Shown here piece after piece: positions 45,285 to 53,433 of a stretch of DNA of 64,000 nucleotides. Numbering within the stretch: position 1 is the first letter of the stretch; the number at the start of each line of letters is the position of its first letter. The position numbers were made by a program, and so were the translations under genes. The notes beneath the pieces were generated by a model, which was given only the letters and a program-made list of their open reading frames with translations, was not told the DNA's origin and ran no database searches. Source of the stretch: Streptomyces sp. P9-A4 (GTDB lineage Bacteria > Actinomycetota > Actinomycetes > Streptomycetales > Streptomycetaceae); assembly GCF_036634195.1 (NCBI RefSeq), contig NZ_JAZIFY010000002.1, forward strand, positions 248,001-312,000, read 5' to 3'.

Positions 45285-45569
45285 TCACGACCGCGTTGCG
45301 GCCTTCCCGGGTCCGGCCTCTCTCGTGCCGTACGGCGGAAAGTGCTGGACGCGCGCGTCCGGGCCCGGGAACACCTCGGTGACCCGGCCCGTGTCCGACC
45401 ATCGCACATCGAAGGGCGGAGTGCCGTCCGGATGGTGGAGCCCGACGATCTCACCGTCACGCCCCTCGTCCCCGACCGTGGCACCACCCACGATCAGCCG
45501 GTCGCCGACGCGAGCCCACAACCCGGCGCGGGGCTTCTCCTGACCGTCCCGTTCTCCGGTTCCAGCCAT
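45285..45569 (-). CDS. DUF1918 protein
   Basis: This 94-residue small soluble protein has the DUF1918 core RVGDRLIVGGATVGDEGRDG, EIVGLHHPDGTPPFDVRWSD and GRVTEVFPGPDARVQHF. DUF1918 proteins are a compact SH3-like beta fold of unknown function, common in actinobacterial stress regions. The N-terminal about 20 residues are charged and not part of the fold. The ATG at 45569 follows GGGAGGCGAGAACC. It is divergent from the CBS-acyl-CoA synthetase operon and may share the double operator at 45666-45699, 97 bp from its ATG. Confidence 0.85.
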   Translation of the reverse strand: MAGTGERDGQEKPRAGLWARVGDRLIVGGATVGDEGRDGEIVGLHHPDGTPPFDVRWSDTGRVTEVFPGPDARVQHFPPYGTREAGPGKAATRS

Positions 45570-45665
45570 GGTTCTCGCCTCCCGGCACGAGCGCCTGCCG
45601 CGGTCCTCCCGAGACGGGCTCCCTCGCCTTCTCCACCGTGCGTCCCGGCAGGCCGGCCGCCATAG

Positions 45666-45699
45666 GGGCCGAAAGTCCCGGAAGGGGACCATTCGGCAC
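45666..45699. promoter_or_regulatory. Putative tandem OsdR/DevR-type operator
   Basis: Two sites, GGGCC-GAAA-GTCCC (45666-45679) and GGACC-ATTC-GGCAC (45686-45699), are offset by 20 bp. They lie between the DUF1918 gene and the CBS gene (69 bp from its ATG). The second shares GGACC-ATTC with the site at 33104. Confidence 0.62.
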
Positions 45700-45767
45700 T
45701 GCCCCGGGTGGGCTGCGCGCAGCAGAGTGAGAACTGGCGCGGCCTCGTCCCCTGAAGGAGGACCGTC

Positions 45768-46445
45768 ATGCAGCACCGCACGGTTTTCGAGGTGATGACC
45801 CACGATGTGGTCACCGCAGCCCCAGAGACCTCGTTCAAGGAGATCGCCCGGCTCTTCGCCGACCACGACGTCTCGGCGGTCCCGGTCGTCGACGCCGACC
45901 GACGCCTGCTCGGTGTGGTCTCGGAGGCCGACCTGCTGCGTTCCACCGCAGAGCTCCCCGACCTGGAGGGCCGTTGGGCGGGTGTCCGGCTGCTGTCCCA
46001 GGAGCGAGGGATGCCCGATGCGGAGACGGCCGCCCAGCTGATGACCTCGCCGGCCGTCACGGCACAGGCGAACTGGAATCTCGTCGAGACGGCTCGGACG
46101 ATGCAGCGCAAGGCTGTGAAGAGACTGCCCGTGACCGACGAGACCGGTCGGCTCGTCGGGATCATCAGCCGTAGCGACCTGCTGCGGCCCTTCCTGCGCG
46201 GTGACACCGCGATCCGTGACGAGATCGAGCACGACGTCCTGGCCGACACGCTGCGCCTGGCCCCCGACACGATCCGCGTGACCGTCGACGACGGAGTCGT
46301 CAGGCTGACGGGCCGGGTCGACGAGCGCGCCGACATCCGCGTGATCGTACGGCTCTGCCGATCGGTCGACGGAGTCGTCGCCCTGCACGAGTCGATCGAG
46401 TACGCCTACGACAACCTCGCGCTCGACGTGGAGCCACCGCGATGA
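45768..46445 (+). CDS. CBS-pair plus BON domain protein
   Basis: This 225-residue paralog has CBS-1 (VFEVMTHDVVTAAPETSFKE, VSAVPVVDADRRLLGVVSEA), CBS-2 (AAQLMTSPAVTAQANWNLVE, VKRLPVTDETGRLVGIISRS) and BON (IRVTVDDGVVRLTGRVDERA, CRSVDGVVALHESIE). It has a strong GAAGGAGG site and leads a six-gene operon whose members overlap by ATGA/GTGA: CBS, acyl-CoA synthetase, E2, ACP, CBS, USP. The association suggests that acyl activation in this operon is tied to an adenylate-sensing protein. Confidence 0.88.
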   Translation: MQHRTVFEVMTHDVVTAAPETSFKEIARLFADHDVSAVPVVDADRRLLGVVSEADLLRSTAELPDLEGRWAGVRLLSQERGMPDAETAAQLMTSPAVTAQANWNLVETARTMQRKAVKRLPVTDETGRLVGIISRSDLLRPFLRGDTAIRDEIEHDVLADTLRLAPDTIRVTVDDGVVRLTGRVDERADIRVIVRLCRSVDGVVALHESIEYAYDNLALDVEPPR

Positions 46446-49195
46446 ACGCCCTGTGGGTGGCGCCGGTGATGCCCGACTACGACAGCGCCCGGGCCGCCTT
46501 CTCCTGGCGACGGGAGCGGTCCCGGCTCGCCGGGCTGCCGGACGGCGGCATCAACATCGGGTACGAGGCGGTCGACCGGCACCTGCGCGAGGGCCACGGC
46601 GAACAGGTCGCGTTGCGCTGCATCGCCCGCGACGGATCCGTCCAGACGGTCGGCTTCGCCGGGCTCGCAGCCGAGAGCTCCCGCTTCGCGCACGTTCTGG
46701 AGACGCTCGGCCTGGAACGCGGCGAGCGGGTGTTCACCCTCCTCGGCCGCCGGTTCGAGCTGTACAGCACCGTCCTCGGAACGCTACGGGCCGGCCGCGT
46801 CGTGTGTCCCCTGTTCAGCGCCTTCGGGCCCGAACCCGTCGCACTGCGCTTGGAGCTGGGCCACGCCCGGGCGCTGGTCACGACCCGCGAGCTGTACGAA
46901 CGCAAGGTGGCCCCGGTACGGGCCCGCCTTCCCCACCTGCGGCACGTCCTGCCTCTCGACCCCGGGGCCGACCCGCCCCCGAACACCCTCTCCTTCCCCG
47001 CTCTCACGGCCGCCGCACCGGACGCGTACGCAGTGGGGCCGACCGGTCCGGCGGAGCCGGCACTGCTGCACTTCACCAGCGGCACGACAGGCCCCCCCAA
47101 GGGCGCGGTACACGTACACGAGGCGGTTATCGCCCATCACGTCACCGCCGCCTACGCACCGGACCTGCACGAGGGCGACGTCTTTTGGTGCACCGCCGAC
47201 CCCGGCTGGGTCACGGGCATGTCGTACGGCATCATCGCCCCGCTCACCCACGGGGTGACGACCGTCGTCGGCGAAGGGGACTTCGCCCCGAAGCGCTGGT
47301 ACCGCATCCTCGCCGACCAGCACGTCACCGTCTGGTACACCGCCCCCACCGCGCTCCGCATGCTCATGCGGGCCGCACCACGCGGCGACGAGCCGACGCC
47401 CGCCGCGCGGCACGACCTCTCGGCGCTCCGGTTCGTCGCGAGCGTCGGAGAGCCTCTCAATCCCGAGGCCGTGCACTGGGGCCAAGAGGCTCTCGGGCTA
47501 CCCGTCCACGACACCTGGTGGCAGACCGAGACCGGTGCCATCATGATCGCCAACTTCGCGGCCGACCCCGTGCGGCCCGGTTCGATGGGCCGCCCCCTTC
47601 CCGGTGTCGAGGCCGCCGTCCTGGCATGCGGCGAGGACGGCCGGGCCGCGATCACCGGCGGGCGGGTCCATGTCCTCCGGGAACCGGGTGCCCAGGGCGA
47701 GCTCGCCCTGCGGGCGGGCTGGCCGTCGATGTTCCGGGCCTACCTGCACGAGCCGCACCGTTACGAGGCGTGCTTCGCCGACGGCTGGTATCTGACCGGC
47801 GACCTCGTCAGCCGCGACACCGGCGGCTGGTACTGGTTCGTGGGCCGCGCCGACGACGTCATCAAGTCCGCGGGGCACCTCATCGGGCCCTTCGAGGTGG
47901 AGAGCGCGCTCATGGAGCATCCGGCCGTCGCCGAGGCCGGTGTCATCGGACGCCCTGATCCGCTGGCCGGCGCGATCGTCAAGGCGTTCGTGCTGCCGCG
48001 TCCCGAGTATCCGCCCGACCCCGAACTGCGGCGCGACGTCATGGCGTTCGCCCGCCGTCGCCTCGGACCGGCCGTCGCCCCCCGGGAGATCGAGTTCGTC
48101 GAGGACCTGCCGCACACCCGCAGCGGCAAGGTGATGCGCCGCCTGCTGCGGGCCCGCGAACTGGGCCTGCCCGAGGGCGATGTGTCGACGCTGGAGACAC
48201 CCGAACCGGCCGCCCATCCGTGCGGACGACGTCCGTTCCGCCGCAGCCGCCGAGGGCGCACCGCGGGCGGCCGTCCCGAATGCGGCACGGGCGGCGACCG
48301 CCCGGCTGATGAGCCGGTCCAAGCGGGAGATCCCGCATTTCTACCTCTCCACGACCGTGGACATGGCAGCGGCCCTGGAGTGGATGCGCGCCCGCAACCG
48401 CGAACTGCCCTTGTCCGCCCGCCTGGTGCCCGCCGCACTCATGCTCAAGGCCGTCGCGCTGGCGGTGCGGAAGGTGCCCGAGCTCAATGGGCATTGGGTC
48501 GACGACGGCTTCGTTCCGGCGGAGGACGTACGGCTGGGCGTCGCCGTCTCTCTGCGGGGCGGTGGTCTTGCCGCACCGTCCCTCGCCCATGCCGACACGC
48601 TCTCCGTGGACGAGGTGATGGCCGCGCTCAAGGACCTGGTGGCGCGGGCACGGGGCGGACGGCTCCGGGCGTCCGAGACCGCCGACCCCAGTCTCACCGT
48701 CACGAACCTCGGCGACCTGGGCGTCGAGGCCGTGTTCGGCGTCGTCTACCCGCCGCAGGTCGCGCTCGTCGGCCTCGGCCGGATCGTCGAGCGGCCGGTG
48801 GCCGTGAACGGGCTGCTGGGAGTACGCCCCGTGGTGACGGCGACGCTGTCCGCCGACCACCGAGCCGCCACCGGCGCACGCCTCCTGACCACCATGGACC
48901 GGCTCCTGCAACAACCGGAGGAACTGTGAACCACGACCAGGCGAAGGCGTTCGTCCGGCAAGCCGTGCAGCGTGTCGTCCCCGACGCCGACTTCACCGGG
49001 CTCGATCCCGGCGTGTCCCTGCGGGACACGTTCGAGATGGATTCGCTGGACTTCCTCGAGTTCGTCGAAGCCCTCGCCGAACGCAGCGGTACGGAACTCA
49101 CCGAGGACGACTATCCGGCCCTCGACACCTGGGACGGCTGCGCCGCTCGCCTGGTGGCCGAGGCCGGTGCGTCCGCACAGGGAAGGAGCGGATGA
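46442..49195 (+). CDS. Acetyl-CoA synthetase-type acyl-CoA ligase, frame open through to ACP
   Basis: Residues 1 to about 585 form an AMP-forming acetyl/acyl-CoA synthetase: P-loop HFTSGTTGPPKGAVHVHEA, WWQTETGAIMIANF, GDLVSRDTGGWYWFVGRADD, and the C-terminal catalytic lysine in RSGKVMRRLLRARELGLPEG. It activates acetate or another short acid. Normal proteins end just after DVSTLE (near 48195). Here no stop follows; the frame runs on through about 240 codons of nonsense lying over the E2 gene and then, by coincidence or design, into the acyl carrier protein in the same frame, giving 917 codons. The ATG overlaps the CBS stop (ATGA). A lost stop codon, or a former fusion with E2 broken by a frameshift, are both possible. 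Confidence 0.8.
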   Translation: MNALWVAPVMPDYDSARAAFSWRRERSRLAGLPDGGINIGYEAVDRHLREGHGEQVALRCIARDGSVQTVGFAGLAAESSRFAHVLETLGLERGERVFTLLGRRFELYSTVLGTLRAGRVVCPLFSAFGPEPVALRLELGHARALVTTRELYERKVAPVRARLPHLRHVLPLDPGADPPPNTLSFPALTAAAPDAYAVGPTGPAEPALLHFTSGTTGPPKGAVHVHEAVIAHHVTAAYAPDLHEGDVFWCTADPGWVTGMSYGIIAPLTHGVTTVVGEGDFAPKRWYRILADQHVTVWYTAPTALRMLMRAAPRGDEPTPAARHDLSALRFVASVGEPLNPEAVHWGQEALGLPVHDTWWQTETGAIMIANFAADPVRPGSMGRPLPGVEAAVLACGEDGRAAITGGRVHVLREPGAQGELALRAGWPSMFRAYLHEPHRYEACFADGWYLTGDLVSRDTGGWYWFVGRADDVIKSAGHLIGPFEVESALMEHPAVAEAGVIGRPDPLAGAIVKAFVLPRPEYPPDPELRRDVMAFARRRLGPAVAPREIEFVEDLPHTRSGKVMRRLLRARELGLPEGDVSTLETPEPAAHPCGRRPFRRSRRGRTAGGRPECGTGGDRPADEPVQAGDPAFLPLHDRGHGSGPGVDARPQPRTALVRPPGARRTHAQGRRAGGAEGARAQWALGRRRLRSGGGRTAGRRRLSAGRWSCRTVPRPCRHALRGRGDGRAQGPGGAGTGRTAPGVRDRRPQSHRHEPRRPGRRGRVRRRLPAAGRARRPRPDRRAAGGRERAAGSTPRGDGDAVRRPPSRHRRTPPDHHGPAPATTGGTVNHDQAKAFVRQAVQRVVPDADFTGLDPGVSLRDTFEMDSLDFLEFVEALAERSGTELTEDDYPALDTWDGCAARLVAEAGASAQGRSG
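48180..48929 (+). CDS. Lipoyl-less 2-oxoacid dehydrogenase E2 catalytic domain protein
   Basis: In a different frame from the synthetase, about 230 residues match the catalytic domain of dihydrolipoyl acyltransferases: MSRSKREIPHFYLSTTVDMA, ALEWMRARNRELPLSARLVP, VPELNGHWVDD, DPSLTVTNLGDLGVEAVFGV and YPPQVALVGLGRI. Lipoyl and E1/E3-binding domains are absent, so it is a stand-alone CoA-dependent acyltransferase fold. The active-site motif, normally HxxxDG, reads ADHRAATGARLL; Asp and Gly appear lost by an in-frame 9-bp deletion. The start is uncertain (ATG 48180). Its TGA overlaps the GTG of the ACP gene, so the two are translationally coupled. Confidence 0.72.
   Translation: MCRRWRHPNRPPIRADDVRSAAAAEGAPRAAVPNAARAATARLMSRSKREIPHFYLSTTVDMAAALEWMRARNRELPLSARLVPAALMLKAVALAVRKVPELNGHWVDDGFVPAEDVRLGVAVSLRGGGLAAPSLAHADTLSVDEVMAALKDLVARARGGRLRASETADPSLTVTNLGDLGVEAVFGVVYPPQVALVGLGRIVERPVAVNGLLGVRPVVTATLSADHRAATGARLLTTMDRLLQQPEEL
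48926..49195 (+). CDS. Acyl carrier protein
   Basis: This 89-residue discrete acyl carrier protein starts at GTG 48926 (overlapping the E2 stop). The phosphopantetheine serine is in the canonical FEMDSLDFLEFVEALAE, preceded by the LDPGVSLRDTFE helix and followed by EDDYPALDTWDG. It would carry an acyl group activated by the upstream synthetase. It shares the reading frame of the synthetase, so it could also be made as a C-terminal part of a read-through protein. Its TGA overlaps the ATG of the next CBS gene. Confidence 0.82.
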   Translation: MNHDQAKAFVRQAVQRVVPDADFTGLDPGVSLRDTFEMDSLDFLEFVEALAERSGTELTEDDYPALDTWDGCAARLVAEAGASAQGRSG

Positions 49196-49875
49196 TGCGT
49201 CACCGCAGGATCGACCGGCTGATGACCCGTGAGGTGGTGAGCGTTCGCGGCGACACTCCGTTCAAGGAGATCGTCCGCACGCTCTCGGAGCACCAGGTGA
49301 CCGCCGTACCCGTGGTGGACGGCGACGGCCGGGTCGTCGGGGTGGTGTCGGAGGGCGATCTGCTGCGCAAGGCCGCCGACCAGGCCGCCGCACCGAGTGG
49401 CATGCCGGCCGTTCCGGACCTGGAGACGTGGGAAGAGGCGAAGGCCGAGGGAACACGGGCCGAGGAGCTGATGTCGGCCCCCGCGGTGTGCACCCGCCCG
49501 GAGTGGACCGTGGCCGAGGCGGCACGGCTCATGGAGGTCCAGGGAGTCAAGCGGCTTGTCGTCGTCGACGGCGACGACCACCTGCTGGGCATCGTGAGCC
49601 GTCGCGACCTGTTGGCCGTCTACCTCCGCGAGGACGACGACATCCGCCGGGAGATCGTCGAGGACGTGCTCGGTGACACGCTGCGTCTCGAAGCGACCGC
49701 CCTTGCCGTCGAGGTGCACGACGGGCGGGTGGAGCTCGGCGGGAAGCTGCCCTTCCGGGGCATGGCGCCGGCGATCGAGCGCATGTGCGCCACGGTGGAC
49801 GGCGTGGTCTCGGTCTCCCGCACCCGCCTCACGTACGACGTCGACGACACCGAACGAGGAGGTGGACGGTCATGA
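49192..49875 (+). CDS. CBS-pair plus BON domain protein
   Basis: This 227-residue paralog has CBS-1 (IDRLMTREVVSVRGDTPFKE, VTAVPVVDGDGRVVGVVSEG), CBS-2 (AEELMSAPAVCTRPEWTVAE, VKRLVVVDGDDHLLGIVSRR) and BON (LAVEVHDGRVELGGKLPFRG, CATVDGVVSVSRTRL). The loop between the CBS motifs is longer than in the shorter paralogs, as in the 45768 gene. ATG 49192 overlaps the ACP stop and is preceded by GGAAGGAG. It overlaps the next USP gene by ATGA. Confidence 0.88.
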   Translation: MMRHRRIDRLMTREVVSVRGDTPFKEIVRTLSEHQVTAVPVVDGDGRVVGVVSEGDLLRKAADQAAAPSGMPAVPDLETWEEAKAEGTRAEELMSAPAVCTRPEWTVAEAARLMEVQGVKRLVVVDGDDHLLGIVSRRDLLAVYLREDDDIRREIVEDVLGDTLRLEATALAVEVHDGRVELGGKLPFRGMAPAIERMCATVDGVVSVSRTRLTYDVDDTERGGGRS

Positions 49876-50729
49876 CGCGGAGCATCGTGGTCGGTCTGGA
49901 CGGCACCGAACAAGCGAAGGCAGCCGCGGAGTGGGCGGCCGAGGAGGCGCTGCTGCGCAGCACGGACGTGCGTCTGGTCTACGCGAAGGAACCAGTACCG
50001 GAGGCCGCTCTGTCGCTTGTGGAGTGGGAGTCCGAGGAGCCGTGGGCCAGGGAGATGATGGCGCGCACCGCCGGTGAACTGCGTGAGCGCCGTCCCGGCC
50101 TGTCGGTGACCTCCCAGGTGCTGGCTTCGGGGCCCGTTCCGGGTCTCGTCGCCGCGGCCGAGGAGAGCGAGCTGCTGGTCCTCGGCTCACGGGCGCTGGG
50201 CAGTGTGGCCGGCTACCTGCTCGGTTCGGTCGGCCTGACGGTCGCCGGTGTCGTCGAGCGTCCCGTCGTGCTCGTACGGGCCGTGAGCGCGGACCGTGCT
50301 CCACGGGGCCCCGTCGTGGTCGGGGCCGATGTGCGGCAGCCCGTGGACTCCGTGCTGGGCTTCGCCTTCGAGGAAGCCGCGCGACGGCACACCCAGGTCC
50401 TCGTCGTGTACGTGCAGCAGCTCCCGCTGCACGCGGGAATGGGGCCCGGGATGGTCCCGGACCTGAGGCTTTCCATGGGGCCGGAGATCGAGCGTTCGGT
50501 GGAGGTCATGCTGGCACCGTGGCGGGCGAAGTATCCGGACGTCGAAGCGGTCGCCCGCGTGGCGGTCGGATCGGCCGGGCTCGAACTGGTGGCGGAAGCC
50601 CGGGAGGCCTCCCTCGTGGTGGTGGGCCGGCGTACCCGCCGTTCGACGCTCGGCGCGCACATCGGCAGTGTGGCCCACGCCGTCCTGCACCACAGCCCAG
50701 TGCCCGTGGCCCTCGTTCCCCACGACTGA
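49872..50729 (+). CDS. Universal stress protein, two UspA domains
   Basis: This 285-residue tandem UspA protein has domain 1 (SIVVGLDGTEQAKAAAEWAA, SELLVLGSRALGSVAGYLLG, VVERPVVLVRA) and domain 2 (GPVVVGADVRQPVDSVLGFA, ASLVVVGRRTRRSTLGAHIG, VAHAVLHHSPVPVALVPH). It is the last gene of the six-gene operon beginning at 45768 and overlaps the CBS gene before it. It stops 10 bp before the convergent formate dehydrogenase gene ends, and no clear hairpin was found between them. Confidence 0.92.
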   Translation: MTRSIVVGLDGTEQAKAAAEWAAEEALLRSTDVRLVYAKEPVPEAALSLVEWESEEPWAREMMARTAGELRERRPGLSVTSQVLASGPVPGLVAAAEESELLVLGSRALGSVAGYLLGSVGLTVAGVVERPVVLVRAVSADRAPRGPVVVGADVRQPVDSVLGFAFEEAARRHTQVLVVYVQQLPLHAGMGPGMVPDLRLSMGPEIERSVEVMLAPWRAKYPDVEAVARVAVGSAGLELVAEAREASLVVVGRRTRRSTLGAHIGSVAHAVLHHSPVPVALVPHD

Positions 50730-50739
50730 TCGGTGCCGG

Positions 50740-53433
50740 TCAGTCCTCGGACACCGTCCGACGCAGCCGTACCGCCGTGACCTTGTACTCCGGACACGAG
50801 GTCACGGTGTCGGCATGCTCCGAGGTGAGGGAGTTGACGCCACTGGCCGGGAAGTGGAACGCGCAGAAGACCTGCCCGGGAGCAAGCTCCATCCCTACGC
50901 GGGCGACGAGTCGCGCCTGTCCGTGACGGCTCTCGACGATGACCGGAGTTCCGTCCCGCACACCGAACCGCGCGGCGTCCTCCGGATGCAGGTCCAGGCG
51001 GTCGTGCGGGTCGAGAAGAAGGTTGCCGCCGCGTCGGGTCATGCTCCCGGAGTTGTAGTGGGCCCATCGACGCCCGGTGACGAGCACCAGAGGATAGTCC
51101 TGGTCCGGTTCTTCGCCGGGCGGCAGATAGGGGGCCGCCGACAGGTGCGCGCGCCCGTCGGAGGTGGCGAACTCGTCGGCGTACAGAGTTCTTTCGCCTG
51201 GTCGGTCCGGATCGGGGCAGGGCCAGGGCACGGCCCCCTCCCGGTCGAGCCGCTCGTGCGAGAGACCCGCGAGGAGAGGTGTCACACGTCCGCACTCCAC
51301 GAGAGCCGCGGCTGGGGTGGGGCAGCCCAGGTCGGCACCGAGGGCATCGGCGACGGCGTGCACGACCTCGAAGTCGGACCGTGCCGTGCCCGGCGGTTTC
51401 ACCGCTTGCCGTACGCGCTGGAAGCGGCGGTCGAAGTTGACGAAGGTCCCCTCCTTCTCCAGCCAGGAGGCCACGGGCAGGACGACATCGGCACGCCGGG
51501 CGGTCTCGCCGAGGAAGAGCTCGTTGACGACGACGAGCGGGCAGGCGTCGAGGGCCTCGGCCACGCGTCGGCTGTCGGGGTCGGTCGCGCACACGTCCTC
51601 GCCGATGATCCACAGCGCCCGCAGGCGGCCTTCCCGGGCCGCCGCGAACATCTCGGGGATGCGCAGCCCTGGCGCTGGTGGGACCGGGCGGCCCCACACC
51701 GCCTCGGCGCGGGCGCGGGCCTCGGGGTCGGTGACCCGGCCGTAGCCGGGGAGCAGATCGGGCAGGGCGCCCATGTCGGAGGCGCCTTGCACGTTGTTCT
51801 GGCCGCGCAGGGGGCTGATGCCGAACCCGCGGCCGATGCCTCCGACGGCTCCGCGCAGGATGGGGAGGTTCGCCAGGGTACGTACGCCGTCGGTGCCGTG
51901 CAGATGCTCGGTGACACCGAGCCCGTACAGGACGGCCGGACGTTCGGCACGGCCGTAGAGTCGGGCGGCTCTCCTGATGTCGTCGGCCGGGACTCCGGTG
52001 ATCCTGGCGACCCGTTCGGGCGGGTAGTCGGTCAGCAGGTCGGTGAGTTCGCGCAGTCCGGTGGCCCGGTCGCGGAGAAAGCCCGGGTCGGTCATGCCTT
52101 CGTCGACGAGGACGTGGGCGAGGCTGTGGAAGAGGGCGACGTTCGTACCGGGGCGAGGACGCAGGTGTACGTCGGCGTGACGAGCGAGGCCCACAGCACG
52201 GGGGTCGGCCACGATCAGGGAGGCGCCCGCAAGTGCCCGCTGGAGGAGGCGGGCGCCGACGACGGGGTGGGCTTCGACGGGATTGGCGCCGACGACCAGG
52301 AGGCAGTCGGCGGTCTCGACGTCGTCGAAGGCGTCGGTGCCGCCGGCGCGTCCGAAGGAGGCGGTGAGTCCGGCGGCGGACGGGGCGTGGCAGAGGCGGG
52401 AGCAGTTGTCGACGTTGTTGGTGCCGATGACGGTCCGCAGGAACTTCTGTACGAGGTAGTTCTCCTCGTTGGTGGCACGGGCGGAGGAGATCGCGGCGAC
52501 CGAGTCGGGTCCGCCGTCGAGGACGGCCGCGCGCAGGCCGTCGGCGATTCGGGTCACCGTCTCGTCCCAGGTCGCCGGTCGTAGTTCGCCGTTCTCCCGG
52601 ATCAGGGGCTCGCCGAGACGTTCGGCGGAGCTGAGGTATCCGTACGCGAAACGGCCCTTGACGCAGGCGTGGCCCCGGTTGACGGGCCCGTCCCGGGCGG
52701 GGAGCACAGCGGCGACACGGTTCTCACGGACGACGACGTCGAGGGTGCAGCCGACTCCGCAGTAGCCGCAGGTGGTCCGCACACGGTCATGGGGAGCCTG
52801 CCGCGAGGTGAGGCCCTGACCGGGCCCGGGCTGGGTGATCGCCCCCGTCGGACAGGTGTCGACACAGCCGCCGCAGGACACGCAGTCGGAGCCGGCCCAT
52901 GGGCCGCCGGTTCCCGGGGCGACGACCGTGTCGCCACCGCGTCCGGTGAGGGTGAGCGCGAAGGTGCCCTGGACGTCCGCACACATGCGGACACAGCGCC
53001 CGCACGCGATGCACAGGTCGCGGTCGAGGTGCACGTACGGGTGGCTCTCGTCCCGGCCGCGCGCGGGGTCACCGGCCGCCGTGTCCGCGGGGATCCCCAG
53101 GGTTCGGCACGCCTCAGCCAGTTCACTCCGAGCGCTGTCGGCGAGCGCGTGCGGCGGGAGCGCCGAGGCGATGAGGGCGACGGCGTCCCGGCGCAGGCCG
53201 CGCACGCCCTCGTCGGCGGTGTCGACGGTGAGCCCCGATGTGGCAGGCGTGACGCATGCGGCGACGGTCCGCCCGTCGGCGCGCACCAGGCAGGTCCGGC
53301 AGGAGCCGGCCGGCCGGAGACGGTCGTCGTGGCAGAGGGTGGGCAGGTCGGCTCCGGTGGCACGTACCGCGTCGAGAAGTGAAGCCCCTGCGGGCAGTTC
53401 GACCGGAACGCCGTCGACCTGGAGCCGGGTCAT
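50740..53433 (-). CDS. fdhF: NAD-type formate dehydrogenase, molybdenum catalytic subunit
   Basis: The enzyme oxidises formate to CO2 at a bis-MGD molybdenum centre. The 897-residue protein has an N-terminal [2Fe-2S] ferredoxin domain (LCHDDRLRPAGSCRTCLVRA) and two [4Fe-4S] sites (CIACGRCVRMCAD, CVSCGGCVDTCPTGAI). The Fdh [4Fe-4S] motif is CGYCGVGCTLDVVV, and the active site is NVDNCSRLCHAPSAAG, with Cys in place of selenocysteine. The C-terminal MGD-binding domain includes LVLVTGRRWAHYNSGSMTRR and HPEDAARFGVRDG. I placed the start at ATG 53433, overlapping the fdhB stop (ATGA); sequence further upstream in the same frame is only antisense of fdhB. It should work with the NuoEF-like partner encoded upstream to reduce NAD+. 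Confidence 0.9.
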   Translation of the reverse strand: MTRLQVDGVPVELPAGASLLDAVRATGADLPTLCHDDRLRPAGSCRTCLVRADGRTVAACVTPATSGLTVDTADEGVRGLRRDAVALIASALPPHALADSARSELAEACRTLGIPADTAAGDPARGRDESHPYVHLDRDLCIACGRCVRMCADVQGTFALTLTGRGGDTVVAPGTGGPWAGSDCVSCGGCVDTCPTGAITQPGPGQGLTSRQAPHDRVRTTCGYCGVGCTLDVVVRENRVAAVLPARDGPVNRGHACVKGRFAYGYLSSAERLGEPLIRENGELRPATWDETVTRIADGLRAAVLDGGPDSVAAISSARATNEENYLVQKFLRTVIGTNNVDNCSRLCHAPSAAGLTASFGRAGGTDAFDDVETADCLLVVGANPVEAHPVVGARLLQRALAGASLIVADPRAVGLARHADVHLRPRPGTNVALFHSLAHVLVDEGMTDPGFLRDRATGLRELTDLLTDYPPERVARITGVPADDIRRAARLYGRAERPAVLYGLGVTEHLHGTDGVRTLANLPILRGAVGGIGRGFGISPLRGQNNVQGASDMGALPDLLPGYGRVTDPEARARAEAVWGRPVPPAPGLRIPEMFAAAREGRLRALWIIGEDVCATDPDSRRVAEALDACPLVVVNELFLGETARRADVVLPVASWLEKEGTFVNFDRRFQRVRQAVKPPGTARSDFEVVHAVADALGADLGCPTPAAALVECGRVTPLLAGLSHERLDREGAVPWPCPDPDRPGERTLYADEFATSDGRAHLSAAPYLPPGEEPDQDYPLVLVTGRRWAHYNSGSMTRRGGNLLLDPHDRLDLHPEDAARFGVRDGTPVIVESRHGQARLVARVGMELAPGQVFCAFHFPASGVNSLTSEHADTVTSCPEYKVTAVRLRRTVSED

